A DNA stretch of 57,822 nt from an uncultured Collinsella sp. (GCA_900542085.1 UQMK01000014.1:1-57822), one strand, 5' to 3'. Numbered from the stretch's first letter, positions 27,302 through 35,643 are shown. Numbers and translations are program-made. The notes: generated by a model from the sequence alone, not told the origin.

Positions 27302-27330
27302 ATGTTCGGCTCCATTTCAAACTCGGCTGC

Positions 27331-27549
27331 ATGGACGAACGTGCGAAACAGATTCTTGGCAGGCGGGTCGAAGAGACACGCAGAGACCTTGGTATCTCCA
27401 AGGTTGATTTTTGTGTGGCGACAGGAATCAGCCGACCCTACCTCGACCGAATCGAAGATGGGACGGCAAATTTCACGCTCAAGGTTCTATTTAAGATCGC
27501 GCCCGCACTCGGCATGACGGTGTCAGAGCTTCTCGAGGGTATCGAGTAG
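27331..27549 (+). CDS. Small Xre-family regulator
   Basis: A 72-residue single-domain HTH_3 protein: GISKVDFCVATGISRPYLDRIEDG spans the helix-turn-helix, and the C-terminal LGMTVSELLEG is typical of the family. There is no Shine-Dalgarno before the ATG and the promoter-like palindrome ends 30 bp upstream, so a very short or leaderless mRNA is likely. Divergent from the unknown 129-residue gene. Likely autorepressor of both. Confidence 0.82.
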   Translation: MDERAKQILGRRVEETRRDLGISKVDFCVATGISRPYLDRIEDGTANFTLKVLFKIAPALGMTVSELLEGIE

Positions 27550-27866
27550 CCTTTTTTGCTAGATTTGCCGCTTGTTGAACGGGTCCCCCCGACGGCGGCG
27601 TGCAAAAACGCGAGTATTCAGCATCCCTCAATAATTTGACGGCAGCCGGGGCTACAAATACGACGCGTAATGTTTTGGATTATCCACAAAATTCAATAAT
27701 ATGAGGAATAACAAGCGCGCGGAACGAGTCTTTCGAGTCGAAAGGCAATTTACAGCCAGCGGTTTTAACGTTCCCGGAAGGGGCGGATGCTGAAAACTCC
27801 GCTTTTTGCACGTTCCGAGGGCTACCACGTGCCCTACAAGGCCCAAAGAGGCGGATTTTGTTTTAG
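27550..27866. other. Intergenic region, no gene seen
   Basis: 317 bases between the Xre gene and the convergent asparaginase gene. A small hairpin CTTTCG/CGAAAG (27730-27744) and a GGCGGATG...GAGGCGGAT near-repeat at 27783-27857 are the only structures. No ribosome site with a convincing ORF was found. Confidence 0.5.
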
Positions 27867-28880
27867 CTACGCCATCGGGATACGGTCGTGGTTGACTTGG
27901 CTGTAAAACAGGCGCTGAATCTCTGCCGCATCGCGTGACTGGCCGAGCGCCCACATGGTCTTGGCCACGAGCGTTTCGGTGGTCATGTCGTCGCCGCGCA
28001 GAATGCCCGGATGATCGGCGTAGGCACGGCCGACCTCATAAACACCCAGGTCAAGGCCCTCCTCGGGGACCTGCGTGGTCATAACGACGGTGCGGCCCGA
28101 ATCGACCCAGCGGAAAATCGCCTCCTGGAATGATTCGCCGGACTCGCCGAACTCGGGGATACCGCCAATGCCAAAGGTCTCCAGAATCACGGCGTCGTAG
28201 CTATCGGCCAGGGCGTCCAGGATACCCGGGTTCACGCCGGGCGTGAGCTTAAGGACAAACACGCGCGGGTCGATGCTGTCGTAGAAACGCACCGGGTTTT
28301 CGCCCTGATGCGTGCCGTGAAGCCCGTTGCGCACAATGCGGTCGTTGCGGATGTAGGCAATGGGCGGATAGTTGACACTAATGAACGCGTTAAAGCTCAT
28401 GGTGCGCTGCTTGCGGGCGCGCGTGCCGGCAATGGCGACGCCGCCAAACACGATCGAGACGTCGTGTGAATGCTCGTCGAGCGCATAGAGCAGGCTCTGG
28501 TACAGGTTGAGCTTGGCATCGGTAAAGGGGTTGCCCATGGGCTTTTGCGAGCCGGTGAGTACGATGGGCTTGGGACTGTCCTGAATCAGATAGGAAAGCG
28601 CTGCCGCGGTGTAGCTCATGGTGTCGGTGCCGTGAAGGACTACGAAGCCGTCGTGATCGGTATAGCCTTCGACGATGACATCGCGGATGCGCATCCAGTC
28701 GCTCGGGCGCATATTGGTGCTGTCGATGTTCATGGGCTGCACGACGTCGAGCTCGCAGAGGCCCGAGATCTCGGGGACGCTCTGGGCGAGTTCCTCACCG
28801 GTCAGGGCGGGGGAGAGGCCGTTACCGTCCTCGGTCGATGCGATGGTGCCGCCCGTGGCGATGAGAAGGATGCGCTTCAT
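27867..28880 (-). CDS. L-asparaginase, type I-like
   Basis: Hydrolyses asparagine to aspartate and ammonium. 337 residues without signal peptide, so cytosolic. Both catalytic threonine motifs are present: TGGTIAST at residues 9-16 and VVLHGTDTMSYTAAAL, with the Lys of the second triad in TGSQKPMG. The start at 28880 follows AGGAATACC; the 24 upstream codons are not supported. Divergent from guaA with a shared upstream region. Confidence 0.92.
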   Translation of the reverse strand: MKRILLIATGGTIASTEDGNGLSPALTGEELAQSVPEISGLCELDVVQPMNIDSTNMRPSDWMRIRDVIVEGYTDHDGFVVLHGTDTMSYTAAALSYLIQDSPKPIVLTGSQKPMGNPFTDAKLNLYQSLLYALDEHSHDVSIVFGGVAIAGTRARKQRTMSFNAFISVNYPPIAYIRNDRIVRNGLHGTHQGENPVRFYDSIDPRVFVLKLTPGVNPGILDALADSYDAVILETFGIGGIPEFGESGESFQEAIFRWVDSGRTVVMTTQVPEEGLDLGVYEVGRAYADHPGILRGDDMTTETLVAKTMWALGQSRDAAEIQRLFYSQVNHDRIPMA

Positions 28881-29148
28881 GCTGGTATTCCTATCGTATT
28901 TGCCGCCACAGAGGCGGAGTCGTTCGGCAGTATTGTGGCACAGGGCGTCCAATGTTCAAACGTATTACATCATCTGTAACGTTTGGTAACACTTCAATTG
29001 CCGTCAAATAGGGGCCCTGGTCGTGCGTTTGCCGTGCACTGATGGCTGCGAGGGACGAGAAACCCCATATAACGTGTACACTATGAAAGCAATTTTCGTT
29101 TATTCGCGCGGGTGGGCACCGGCTCCCCGCCAACAAGAGGGGGAAACC
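28881..29148. other. Divergent asparaginase/guaA promoter region
   Basis: 268 bases. A probable guaA -10 TACACT lies at about 29078. No riboswitch was recognised. The upstream in-frame extension of guaA has no ribosome site and is treated as leader. Confidence 0.45.
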
Positions 29149-30747
29149 ATGGATCAAAAGGCTTCCGCAAAGGTCCTCGTACTCGACTTTGGTGCGCAGT
29201 ACGGTCAGCTCATTGCCCGTCGCGTCCGCGACCTCAACGTGTATTCCGAGATTGTGCCCTGCGACATCTCGGCCGATGAGATTCGCGAGATGAACGCCTC
29301 TGCGCTCATCCTTTCCGGCGGCCCGGCTTCCGTGTACGCCGAGGACGCTCCGTCCATCGATCCCGCCATCTTTGACCTGGGCCTTCCCGTCCTGGGCTTT
29401 TGCTACGGCCATCAGATCACGGCCGTGACGCTCGGCGGCAAGGTCGGCCATTCCGAGGTAGGCGAGTACGGCCGCGCCACCATCACGCGCACGGCAGGCG
29501 CCAAGCTCTTTAACTCCACGCCCATGGAGCAGACCGTGTGGATGAGCCATCGCGATGCCGTTTCCGAGGTGCCCGAGGGCTTTACCGTTACCGCCAGCAC
29601 CGACGTGTGCCCGGTCGCTGCCATGGAGTGCGTCGAGCGCAAGATTTTCACCACGCAGTTCCACCCCGAGGTCAAGCACTCCGAGTACGGTCAGCAGCTG
29701 CTGAGCAACTTCCTGTTTGAGATCTGCGGCCTGGAGCCCAACTGGAGCATGGACAACCTGGTCGAGACCATGACGGCCGAGTTCCGCGAGAAGGTCGGCG
29801 ACGACCGCGTGATTCTGGCTCTGTCCGGTGGTGTCGACTCCTCCGTCGTGGCTGCGCTGGGCGCCCGCGCCGTGGGCAAGCAGATGACCTGCGTGTTCAT
29901 CAACCACGGTCTGCTGCGCAAGGGCGAGCCCGAGCAGGTGGAGGAGGTCTTCACCAAGCAGTTTGACGTCGACTTTATCCATGTTCACGCCGAGGACCGT
30001 TATGCCGAGCTTCTGGCCGGCGTGACCGAGCCCGAGGAGAAGCGCCGTATCATCGGTACGCAGTTCTGGAAAGAGTTCTTCGCGGTTGCTCAGCAGCTCG
30101 AGACCGATGGCAAGCCGGTCAAGTACCTGGCTCAGGGCACCATCTACCCCGACATCATCGAGTCCGGCGCTCGCAAGACGGGCGGCAAGACGGCCACCAT
30201 CAAGAGCCACCACAATCTGATTCCGTTCCCCGAGGGCGTACACTTCGATCTTATCGAGCCGCTCGACCACTTCTTTAAGGACGAGGTCCGCGCACTTGGT
30301 CTGGCACTGGGCCTGCCGGGTCACATCGTGTTCCGCCAGCCTTTCCCGGGCCCGGGTCTGGCCATCCGCATCATCGGCGCGGTCGACAAGGAGAAGCTCG
30401 AGATCCTCAAGAACGCCGACGCTATCGTGCGCGAGGAGCTCGACGCCTACAACCAGCGTCTGTTTGAGCAGACCGGCGAGCGCAACTCTGAGCACAGCTG
30501 CTGGCAGTATTTCGCGGTTCTGCCCGACATTAAGTCCGTCGGCGTTATGGGCGACGAGCGTACCTATCAGCGCCCGATCATCCTGCGTGCCGTCGAGTCC
30601 AGCGATGCCATGACCGCCGACTGGGCCAAGCTGCCCTACGACGTACTGGCCCGCATCTCCGGCCGTATCGTTGCCGAGGTTCCCGGCGCCAACCGCGTGT
30701 GCTATGACATCACGTCCAAGCCGCCCGCGACCATCGAGTGGGAATAG
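29149..30747 (+). CDS. guaA: GMP synthase (glutamine-hydrolysing)
   Basis: Amidates XMP to GMP. 532 residues, normal length. Class I amidotransferase domain (about 8-200) with nucleophile Cys85 in GFCYGHQ and the His/Glu pair in QFHPEVKHS; ATP-pyrophosphatase P-loop LSGGVDSS; C-terminal dimerisation domain ending in the near-universal PATIEWE. The start follows AGAGGGGGAAACC. The last 16 bp of the gene (30732-30747) recur at 33377-33392 with one mismatch, marking guaA as an integration site. Identification is secure. Confidence 0.97.
   Translation: MDQKASAKVLVLDFGAQYGQLIARRVRDLNVYSEIVPCDISADEIREMNASALILSGGPASVYAEDAPSIDPAIFDLGLPVLGFCYGHQITAVTLGGKVGHSEVGEYGRATITRTAGAKLFNSTPMEQTVWMSHRDAVSEVPEGFTVTASTDVCPVAAMECVERKIFTTQFHPEVKHSEYGQQLLSNFLFEICGLEPNWSMDNLVETMTAEFREKVGDDRVILALSGGVDSSVVAALGARAVGKQMTCVFINHGLLRKGEPEQVEEVFTKQFDVDFIHVHAEDRYAELLAGVTEPEEKRRIIGTQFWKEFFAVAQQLETDGKPVKYLAQGTIYPDIIESGARKTGGKTATIKSHHNLIPFPEGVHFDLIEPLDHFFKDEVRALGLALGLPGHIVFRQPFPGPGLAIRIIGAVDKEKLEILKNADAIVREELDAYNQRLFEQTGERNSEHSCWQYFAVLPDIKSVGVMGDERTYQRPIILRAVESSDAMTADWAKLPYDVLARISGRIVAEVPGANRVCYDITSKPPATIEWE
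30732..30747 (+). repeat. Left attachment-like repeat at the guaA 3' end
   Basis: CATCGAGTGGGAATAG, encoding IEWE and the stop. It is matched 15/16 by 33377-33392. The guaA 3' end is a known attB for tyrosine-recombinase islands. Confidence 0.7.
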
Positions 30748-30782
30748 AACAGACGTTCGAAAAAATAATATAGCATAAGATA

Positions 30783-30820
30783 GCGGGCACGGTTTCAATC
30801 GAATCCGTGCCCGCTGCTGT
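30783..30820. terminator. Hairpin after guaA
   Basis: Arms GCGGGCACGG (30783-30792) and CCGTGCCCGC (30805-30814), then TGCTGTATGTGT. Likely terminates guaA; it also blocks the minus-strand operon. Confidence 0.8.
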
Positions 30821-30832
30821 ATGTGTGTCCTT

Positions 30833-30892
30833 GCACGCCCAATATGCGCCGTAAAAGCCGTCTTCTTCAACGTCAAAGTGAATGCGCTTCAT
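30833..30892 (-). pseudogene. Truncated fourth gene of the methyltransferase operon
   Basis: An ATG at 30892 follows GAGAGGAAAAA, 9 bp after the stop of the preceding methyltransferase gene. It opens a plausible N-terminus (MKRIHFDVEEDGFYGAYWA) that runs after about 20 codons into the guaA terminator and antisense guaA. It looks like the start of a gene cut by the island boundary. The original product is not recognised. Confidence 0.45.
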
Positions 30893-30901
30893 TTTTTCCT
30901 C

Positions 30902-31732
30902 TCAAAATCTTATTTTCACGATTTGCATTTTCATCCCGTTGTCACCGACCCTTGCGAGAAACCGGAAAAAGCCGCTGACAGAAGGGTCTCTCAAATCGTT
31001 GTAACCCAGCATATAGTCGCGACTTGTGACCTGCAGACGGCTGTCCCACGTGCCGATTTCCTTGGCGGCATCCGAAACCGCAAAATATGCCCCCACATCT
31101 TTGATTTTTGCAGTCTTAAGCCATGTTTTTGCGATCATCTTTACTGCCGTCCGATTGGCAGCATCAAAGACCAGCACACCGCCGGGGAAAGCGTCCGCCA
31201 TCCCCCGCACCAGTTCCCGGACCTGCTGGGTCAGAAAGTAATAGAACACCCCGGAGGCAAAGAACACCGCCCCGCCGGAGGCATCGATTTTGCCAAACCA
31301 TGCGGTGTCTTTCAGGTCGCAGGGGATATTTTGTTCTCGATCCCCGGCGGGCAGTAGCTGCTGCCGCAAGGCAATCACATCCGGGAAGTCCAGATTGTAG
31401 ATCTTGCATCTACCGTTGTCGCAGGTTCTGCCGGTGTTGTCCAGTCCGCAGCCCAGATTGACCACCGCCGCATTGGGGTGGCCTTTCAGGTAATCCTGCA
31501 CCTCGAAAGCAAGATCACTCTGCCGCATGGCCACCTCCAGCGCACCAAAGCGCTGCATCAGGCTGCGGGAGTTTTTCTCTGCCTCTGAAAAGTCGTAGTC
31601 GATCTGGTCGAGCAGACGAACCGCTGTTTCATCCCTGTAAAGGTTCGGGTACAGCTCCGTGCACAGCTTTCGGGAATACAGCGGGAGGATCAGCGTCTCC
31701 TGCACGGTGTTTTTCTCAATTTTACATTTCAT
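30902..31732 (-). CDS. SAM methyltransferase, leucine-carboxyl/TcmP-like family
   Basis: A 276-residue methyltransferase resembling the LCM/TcmP O-methyltransferase family. The SAM-binding motif is VVNLGCGLDNTGRT (about 90-103). NLDFPDVIALRQ follows (motif II acidic residue), then the family's Phe/Tyr-rich SGVFYYFL. The N-terminus has the LCM-type YPNLYRDETAVRLLDQIDYDF. No signal or membrane segment. The start follows AGGAAGGAACCT. It is last intact gene of a three-methyltransferase operon. The methyl acceptor is unknown; a small secreted or metal-binding metabolite is inferred from the operon's iron-box. Confidence 0.85.
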   Translation of the reverse strand: MKCKIEKNTVQETLILPLYSRKLCTELYPNLYRDETAVRLLDQIDYDFSEAEKNSRSLMQRFGALEVAMRQSDLAFEVQDYLKGHPNAAVVNLGCGLDNTGRTCDNGRCKIYNLDFPDVIALRQQLLPAGDREQNIPCDLKDTAWFGKIDASGGAVFFASGVFYYFLTQQVRELVRGMADAFPGGVLVFDAANRTAVKMIAKTWLKTAKIKDVGAYFAVSDAAKEIGTWDSRLQVTSRDYMLGYNDLRDPSVSGFFRFLARVGDNGMKMQIVKIRF

Positions 31733-31847
31733 AGGTTCCTTCCTCAGTGAATAAAAACTGTCATAATTGCCGCCAGCACAGCCGCTATGACCGTCATGTC
31801 TATCGCCATGTGTAGGATGGATGCAAAAATACCCGTGCTTGATGCCC

Positions 31848-32453
31848 TTACTTCCGCGCCGTGACGCAGAGCCACTTTTTCTTTTTGTGTATCTGCACCT
31901 CGTGAAAACCCGCCTGCTCCAGACATGCCTTTAATTCAATGTCCTTGTAGATGGTCATGCCGCCGATGATCTGCGTCCACCTCTCGTCCTTGTCCGTATC
32001 GCCATTGCTCTCGTTGCAGATAAGAATTGCCCCGCCTGGCTTCAGCGTCCGCCAGACCTCACGGAAGCATCGGGGCAAATCGGGCCAAAAATAGACGGTC
32101 TCAAAGGCCGTGGCGGCATCGAAGTAGCTATCCTCAAACACCATATCCGCCACACTGCCTTGCAGAACGGCGCAACGCCCCTCCTGAATTGCAATTCGGT
32201 TGAGCTTTCTAGTCTTCTCCACGCTGACGGGCGAATAGTCGATACCCTTGACGACGCCATGCGAGCATTTTTTCAGCAGCCGTTTTATGTTCGCCCCGCC
32301 GCCGCAGCCGCAATCCAGCACCTTAGCATTTGGCGCAAGTCGTAGAGATCGAAGTCCCCACTGGGCCACAGGGCTGTGCCCCAGATTCATCATGGCAACC
32401 ATAAGTTTTCCGCCGAGTCCTACGGGCTTGCGGGTGTTTTCAAAGAACGACAT
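31848..32453 (-). CDS. Class I SAM methyltransferase
   Basis: A 201-residue Rossmann methyltransferase (UbiE/Methyltransf_11 style). Motif I is VLDCGCGGGANIKRLL; motif II acidic GIDYSPVSVEKTRKL; motif IV ATAFETVYFWPDL; motif VI LKPGGAILICNE. The start at 32453 follows GGAGGGG and lies inside the end of the upstream gene (14-bp overlap), so the two are coupled. Followed by a 115-bp gap before the LCM-like gene. The acceptor is unknown. Confidence 0.88.
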   Translation of the reverse strand: MSFFENTRKPVGLGGKLMVAMMNLGHSPVAQWGLRSLRLAPNAKVLDCGCGGGANIKRLLKKCSHGVVKGIDYSPVSVEKTRKLNRIAIQEGRCAVLQGSVADMVFEDSYFDAATAFETVYFWPDLPRCFREVWRTLKPGGAILICNESNGDTDKDERWTQIIGGMTIYKDIELKACLEQAGFHEVQIHKKKKWLCVTARK

Positions 32454-33069
32454 CTGACCCCTCCGATTTCGTGTATTCCGCATAGGTCAGCGGGAACGAG
32501 GCCTTCAGCACCGCGCTTTTCTGCACCACCCAGCCGTTTTGACGCAGGAAACGTAGGTATTCCTCGCTTGTCCACCTGCTGTGGAGGGGGAATCCCGCCA
32601 TACTCATGAAAAAGGCTTTTGCCTTGCCGGAAACCGAGTTTTCCGCGTGGGTAAAGGTTGGTGCGATGAGCACGCCGTCGTCCTTCAGAACCCGCCTGAT
32701 TTCTTGCAGGGCCTTTTCCGGATGCGGCACTATGTGAAGCGCGTTGGACGCGATCACCACTTCGAAGGACTTCTGTGCATAGGGCAGGCGGAACATATCT
32801 TGTACGGAAAAGTGCAGCTTTGCGGATTGATTGTCCCGCTTTGCTTCAAGGACCATCTTTGCAGAAGCATCCGTAGCCTCGATGTGCGCCGCCGCATTCA
32901 CAATGTTCTTTGCGATAAGCCCCGTGCCGGTGGCAACCTCCAGTACGGTTTTTGCTTTCACAACCGGCCTGATCAGCTCATATATCTTCTCATACGCCGC
33001 CCGGTCCTTTCGCATGAAACGCTCGTACCGACCGGCATTCTTGTCCCAGAAGCCCTTGCGTTCGTGCAT
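32440..33069 (-). CDS. Class I SAM methyltransferase, first gene of operon
   Basis: A 209-residue methyltransferase. Motif I is VLEVATGTGLIAKNI; motif II ATDASAKMVLEAKR; motif IV VVIASNALHIVPHP; LKDDGVLIAPTFTH precedes a short C-terminal cap. It resembles UbiE-like or phospholipid N-methyltransferase-like enzymes. The ATG at 33069 has GGGGGC nine bases upstream; the TTG further up is less likely. It overlaps the next methyltransferase by 14 bp. The promoter region holds a DtxR/IdeR-like box and a second palindrome. Confidence 0.86.
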   Translation of the reverse strand: MHERKGFWDKNAGRYERFMRKDRAAYEKIYELIRPVVKAKTVLEVATGTGLIAKNIVNAAAHIEATDASAKMVLEAKRDNQSAKLHFSVQDMFRLPYAQKSFEVVIASNALHIVPHPEKALQEIRRVLKDDGVLIAPTFTHAENSVSGKAKAFFMSMAGFPLHSRWTSEEYLRFLRQNGWVVQKSAVLKASFPLTYAEYTKSEGSDVVL

Positions 33070-33086
33070 GGCTATCGCCCCCAAAC

Positions 33087-33104
33087 AGTTAGAGCAATCT
33101 AACT
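33087..33104. promoter_or_regulatory. Palindrome downstream of the methyltransferase -10
   Basis: Perfect 7-bp arms AGTTAGA/TCTAACT with a 4-nt centre, immediately downstream of the -10 element TATAGT. An operator position that would block initiation. Confidence 0.55.
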
Positions 33105-33128
33105 ATAACACACGAATCATGAAGTAAG

Positions 33129-33144
33129 ATAAGGCTAACCTTAT
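33129..33144. promoter_or_regulatory. DtxR/IdeR-like iron box
   Basis: ATAAGG-CTAA-CCTTAT palindrome. On the minus strand TAAGGTTAGCCT matches the left half and core of the DtxR/IdeR consensus (TWAGGTTAGSCTAACCTWA), while the right half is poorer. It overlaps the expected -35 region of the methyltransferase operon, consistent with metal-dependent repression. Confidence 0.5.
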
Positions 33145-33376
33145 TTCTTGGCCAAGACGCATCTCTCCGACCCTTTGAATCACCCCTTTTCACGCTGCCC
33201 GCTACGAACCCCGGCGGAAACCAGGGAGTGATTAAAGGAGCGACCTGCGGTTTTGCGAATCAATTGAGTCATTCCCGAAATCGTGAATCAAGGGCCTGAT
33301 TCGCTCAAATTGCGCACGAATCAGCCCTCGGGCGGTACGACGCGACACGCATCGACAACACTCGGACTGGATTAGT

Positions 33377-33392
33377 CATCGAGTGGGAGTAG
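33377..33392 (+). repeat. Right attachment-like repeat (guaA 3' end copy)
   Basis: CATCGAGTGGGAGTAG reads IEWE-stop like the guaA end, 15/16 identical to 30732-30747. AATAGAACA also occurs just after both copies, with different spacing. Confidence 0.7.
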
Positions 33393-33513
33393 TAATAGAA
33401 CATTTGCTCTTGTTTTTCATACGGTTTCGTACGGTTCCGATGGCGACCGATGGGGGCGTTTCGGAACCGTCGCACCTGCAAACCGCATGGTTTCACAATC
33501 GGGTAAAAACTCA

Positions 33514-33544
33514 GAAGGCTCCTCGGGAAAAACGAGGAGCCTTC
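33514..33544 (-). terminator. Terminator of the Fe-ADH gene
   Basis: Perfect 12-bp arms (33514-33525 and 33533-33544) with an A-rich loop. On the minus strand it is followed by TGAGTTTTT, 41 bp after the gene. Confidence 0.85.
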
Positions 33545-33584
33545 CTGTTTCCTTCGGCGCGGGCTGATCGGGACCCCCGCCGAT

Positions 33585-34748
33585 CTAGAGGCACTCGGTC
33601 AGAATCTGGAACACCTCGCTGCGCTCCAGTTTCTTGGCGCAGCCTCCGGTGAGCACGCAGGTGTCTGCAACCTTGTGCAGTGTCTCGTCGGACGCGTCGG
33701 AGCCCATCTCGGCGAAGCTCGTGGGAAGCCCCATCTCGCCGATGAACGTCTGCAGGCGGTCGATGCCCTCGAGCGCCACCGTAAGGTCGTCTTTGCCCTT
33801 GGCGTCGACGCCCCACACCTCGCGCGCCCAGCGGGCGAACTGCGCGGGTGCCTCGGGGGCCAGGTGGCGGTAGAGCGCAGGATGGATGACCGCGAGGCCC
33901 ATTCCGTGGTTGGTGTGGGTGTACGCGCCGTACTGGTGCTGGATCATGTGCGCCTGGAAGTCCGTTGACTTGCCGATCTTGAGCACGCCGTTCTCGGCCA
34001 TGGCGGAGTCGTATACGAGCTCGCTTCTGGCATCGAGGTTCTGGTCGTCGTCCGCGATGACGCGCATGTTGCGGATGACGTTGCGCTGGATGGCGAGGTT
34101 GATGTCGTCGGTGACGTTGCGTCCGCGCGGGCTTCCGAAATAGCTCTCCATGCAGTGCGAGAGCGTGTCGAACGCGCCGCTCATGAACTGCGCGTGCGGT
34201 ACGGTGAGCGTGAGCGCCGGGTCGAGCGCCGCCCACATGGGCATCGCCCCCAGATAGGCGCCCTTCACGTGTGTCTCCTCGTTGGTGATGACGGCCCCGT
34301 TGTTCTGCTCGGCGCCCGTGCCGGAGAGTGTCACGATGCAGCCCATGGGGATGAACGAGCTCGGCATCTTGCCGTCGACGTGCTCGAACGTCTCGATGTC
34401 CTCATCAAGCATCGCCTGCGCGGAGACCACCTTGCAGCAGTCGAAGACCGACCCGCCGCCGACGGCGAGAATGAAGTCGACCTGCTCCTCGCGTGCGAGC
34501 GCGGCGCCTTCCTGGCACTTCTCGTAGGTCGGGTTGGGCATGATGCCGCCGAAGTCCACCACGCGCTTGCCCGCGCTCGTGAGCTTATCGACCACGTGGC
34601 CGTAGACGCCGGCTCGCTTGACCGAACCTCCGCCGTAGGCGAGCATCACTGTCTTGCCCATGGCACCCATCTCGGCGTCGAGTGCCTGGTCCATGGCCCC
34701 CTCGCCGAAGTAGTTCCTGACCGGGTAGTCGTACGTGAATGAGTTCAT
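33585..34748 (-). CDS. Iron-containing alcohol dehydrogenase (butanol/YqhD type)
   Basis: A 387-residue group III alcohol dehydrogenase of the NADPH-linked butanol dehydrogenase/YqhD type. Seen: LAYGGGSVKRAGVYGHV near the N-terminus, VGGGSVFDCCKVV, LSGTGAEQNNGAVI, metal ligands in SGAFDTLSHCMESY, and His residues in HMIQHQYGAYTHTNHGMG. Likely reduces toxic short-chain aldehydes. The start at 34748 follows AGGAGG. Downstream of the aldo/keto reductase gene by 43 bp, probably co-transcribed. Confidence 0.92.
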   Translation of the reverse strand: MNSFTYDYPVRNYFGEGAMDQALDAEMGAMGKTVMLAYGGGSVKRAGVYGHVVDKLTSAGKRVVDFGGIMPNPTYEKCQEGAALAREEQVDFILAVGGGSVFDCCKVVSAQAMLDEDIETFEHVDGKMPSSFIPMGCIVTLSGTGAEQNNGAVITNEETHVKGAYLGAMPMWAALDPALTLTVPHAQFMSGAFDTLSHCMESYFGSPRGRNVTDDINLAIQRNVIRNMRVIADDDQNLDARSELVYDSAMAENGVLKIGKSTDFQAHMIQHQYGAYTHTNHGMGLAVIHPALYRHLAPEAPAQFARWAREVWGVDAKGKDDLTVALEGIDRLQTFIGEMGLPTSFAEMGSDASDETLHKVADTCVLTGGCAKKLERSEVFQILTECL

Positions 34749-34791
34749 GGCAATTCCTCCTAGTAAGTTATCAGTGCGGTCTGACGCTCGT

Positions 34792-35643
34792 CTACACGTT
34801 GCGCACGAGCCCGGACATCCATTCGATGGTGGCGGGGTCGTGGTGGTCGAAGAACGCGCTGCGCCCGGTATCGAGCGCGGCGATGGCGACCATCTCGTCG
34901 TCGCCCAGCGCGAAGTCGAAGACGTCGAAGTTTTGCTCCATGCGATCGCGGTGCGTGCTCTTAGGGATACAGACCACACCGCGCTGCAGCAGCCAGCGCA
35001 ACACGACCTGGGCGACCGTCTTGCCGTGCGCCTCGCCGATGCGAGCGAGGACCTCGTTGCGGAAGAGGTCGTTTCTGCCCTCCGCAAAGGGCGCCCAGCC
35101 CTCCATGGCCACCTCCTTGCCGGCCATGTACTCCTGCGCCTCGCGCTGCTGGAAGAACACGTTGCACTCGACTTGGTTCACGGCGGGGGCGATGCGGTTG
35201 AACGAGATGAGGTTTGCGAGGTGATCGGGGTAGAAGTTAGCTGTGCCTATGGCGCGGATAACGCCCTGCTCGTAGAGCTCCTCCATGGCGCGCCACGCGC
35301 CGAAGACGTCGCCGAACGGCTGATGGATGAGGTAGAGGTCGACGTAGTCGAGCCCCAGCCGCTTGAGCGACGCGTCGAAGCCGCGCTTGGCCCCCTCGTA
35401 GCTCACATCCGACATCCACAGCTTGGTCGTCACGAACACCTCGTCGCGCGGCAGGCCGCTCGCACGAATGGCGGCCCCGACCGCCTCTTCGTTGCCGTAG
35501 CTCGCGGCCGTGTCGAGCAGCCGGTAGCCGACCGAGAGCGCGTCCTCTACGGCGCGCTGGCATTCCGTGGCGTCCGGGATCTGGTACACGCCGAAGCCGA
35601 GCTGCGGCATCCTGACGCCGTTGTTCAAGGTGATGTAGTCCAT
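34792..35643 (-). CDS. Aldo/keto reductase
   Basis: NAD(P)H-dependent carbonyl reductase of the AKR superfamily, 283 residues. The catalytic tetrad is present: Asp44, Tyr49, Lys74 and His107 in LLDTAASYGNE, TTKLW and LIHQP. The C-terminal cofactor motif is IPKSTHRDRMEQN. First gene of a pair with the Fe-ADH, both carbonyl-reducing enzymes. Ribosome site AGGAAGGTACC. A second AKR lies upstream with a separate promoter. Confidence 0.93.
   Translation of the reverse strand: MDYITLNNGVRMPQLGFGVYQIPDATECQRAVEDALSVGYRLLDTAASYGNEEAVGAAIRASGLPRDEVFVTTKLWMSDVSYEGAKRGFDASLKRLGLDYVDLYLIHQPFGDVFGAWRAMEELYEQGVIRAIGTANFYPDHLANLISFNRIAPAVNQVECNVFFQQREAQEYMAGKEVAMEGWAPFAEGRNDLFRNEVLARIGEAHGKTVAQVVLRWLLQRGVVCIPKSTHRDRMEQNFDVFDFALGDDEMVAIAALDTGRSAFFDHHDPATIEWMSGLVRNV

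Larger units (their letters stand above)
30748..33376. mobile_element. Putative minimised island at the guaA att site
   Basis: 2.6 kb bounded by the direct repeats 30732-30747 and 33377-33392. It carries three methyltransferase genes whose composition is visibly less GC-rich than their neighbours and whose codon choice differs. A truncated fourth ORF lies at its guaA-proximal end. No integrase gene is present, so it is a decayed or trans-mobilised element if the interpretation is right. Confidence 0.55.
33070..33584. other. Island right end and intergenic region
   Basis: Holds the methyltransferase promoter (-10 TATAGT on the minus strand at 33104-33109), two palindromic operators, and four GAATCA-type motifs at 33255-33330 in mixed orientation. 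It also holds the right att-like repeat, a hairpin CGGTTCC/GGAACCG (about 33433-33470), and the Fe-ADH terminator. No coding sequence was found. Confidence 0.55.

Noticed and set aside
28891..30876. 661-codon ORF antisense to guaA
   Set aside because: Shadow of guaA with low-complexity Leu/Gly/Val/Asp/His-rich translation.
31744..31809. 21-codon hydrophobic ORF between two methyltransferase genes
   Set aside because: It reads as a single membrane helix, but has no ribosome site and too little sequence to support a gene.
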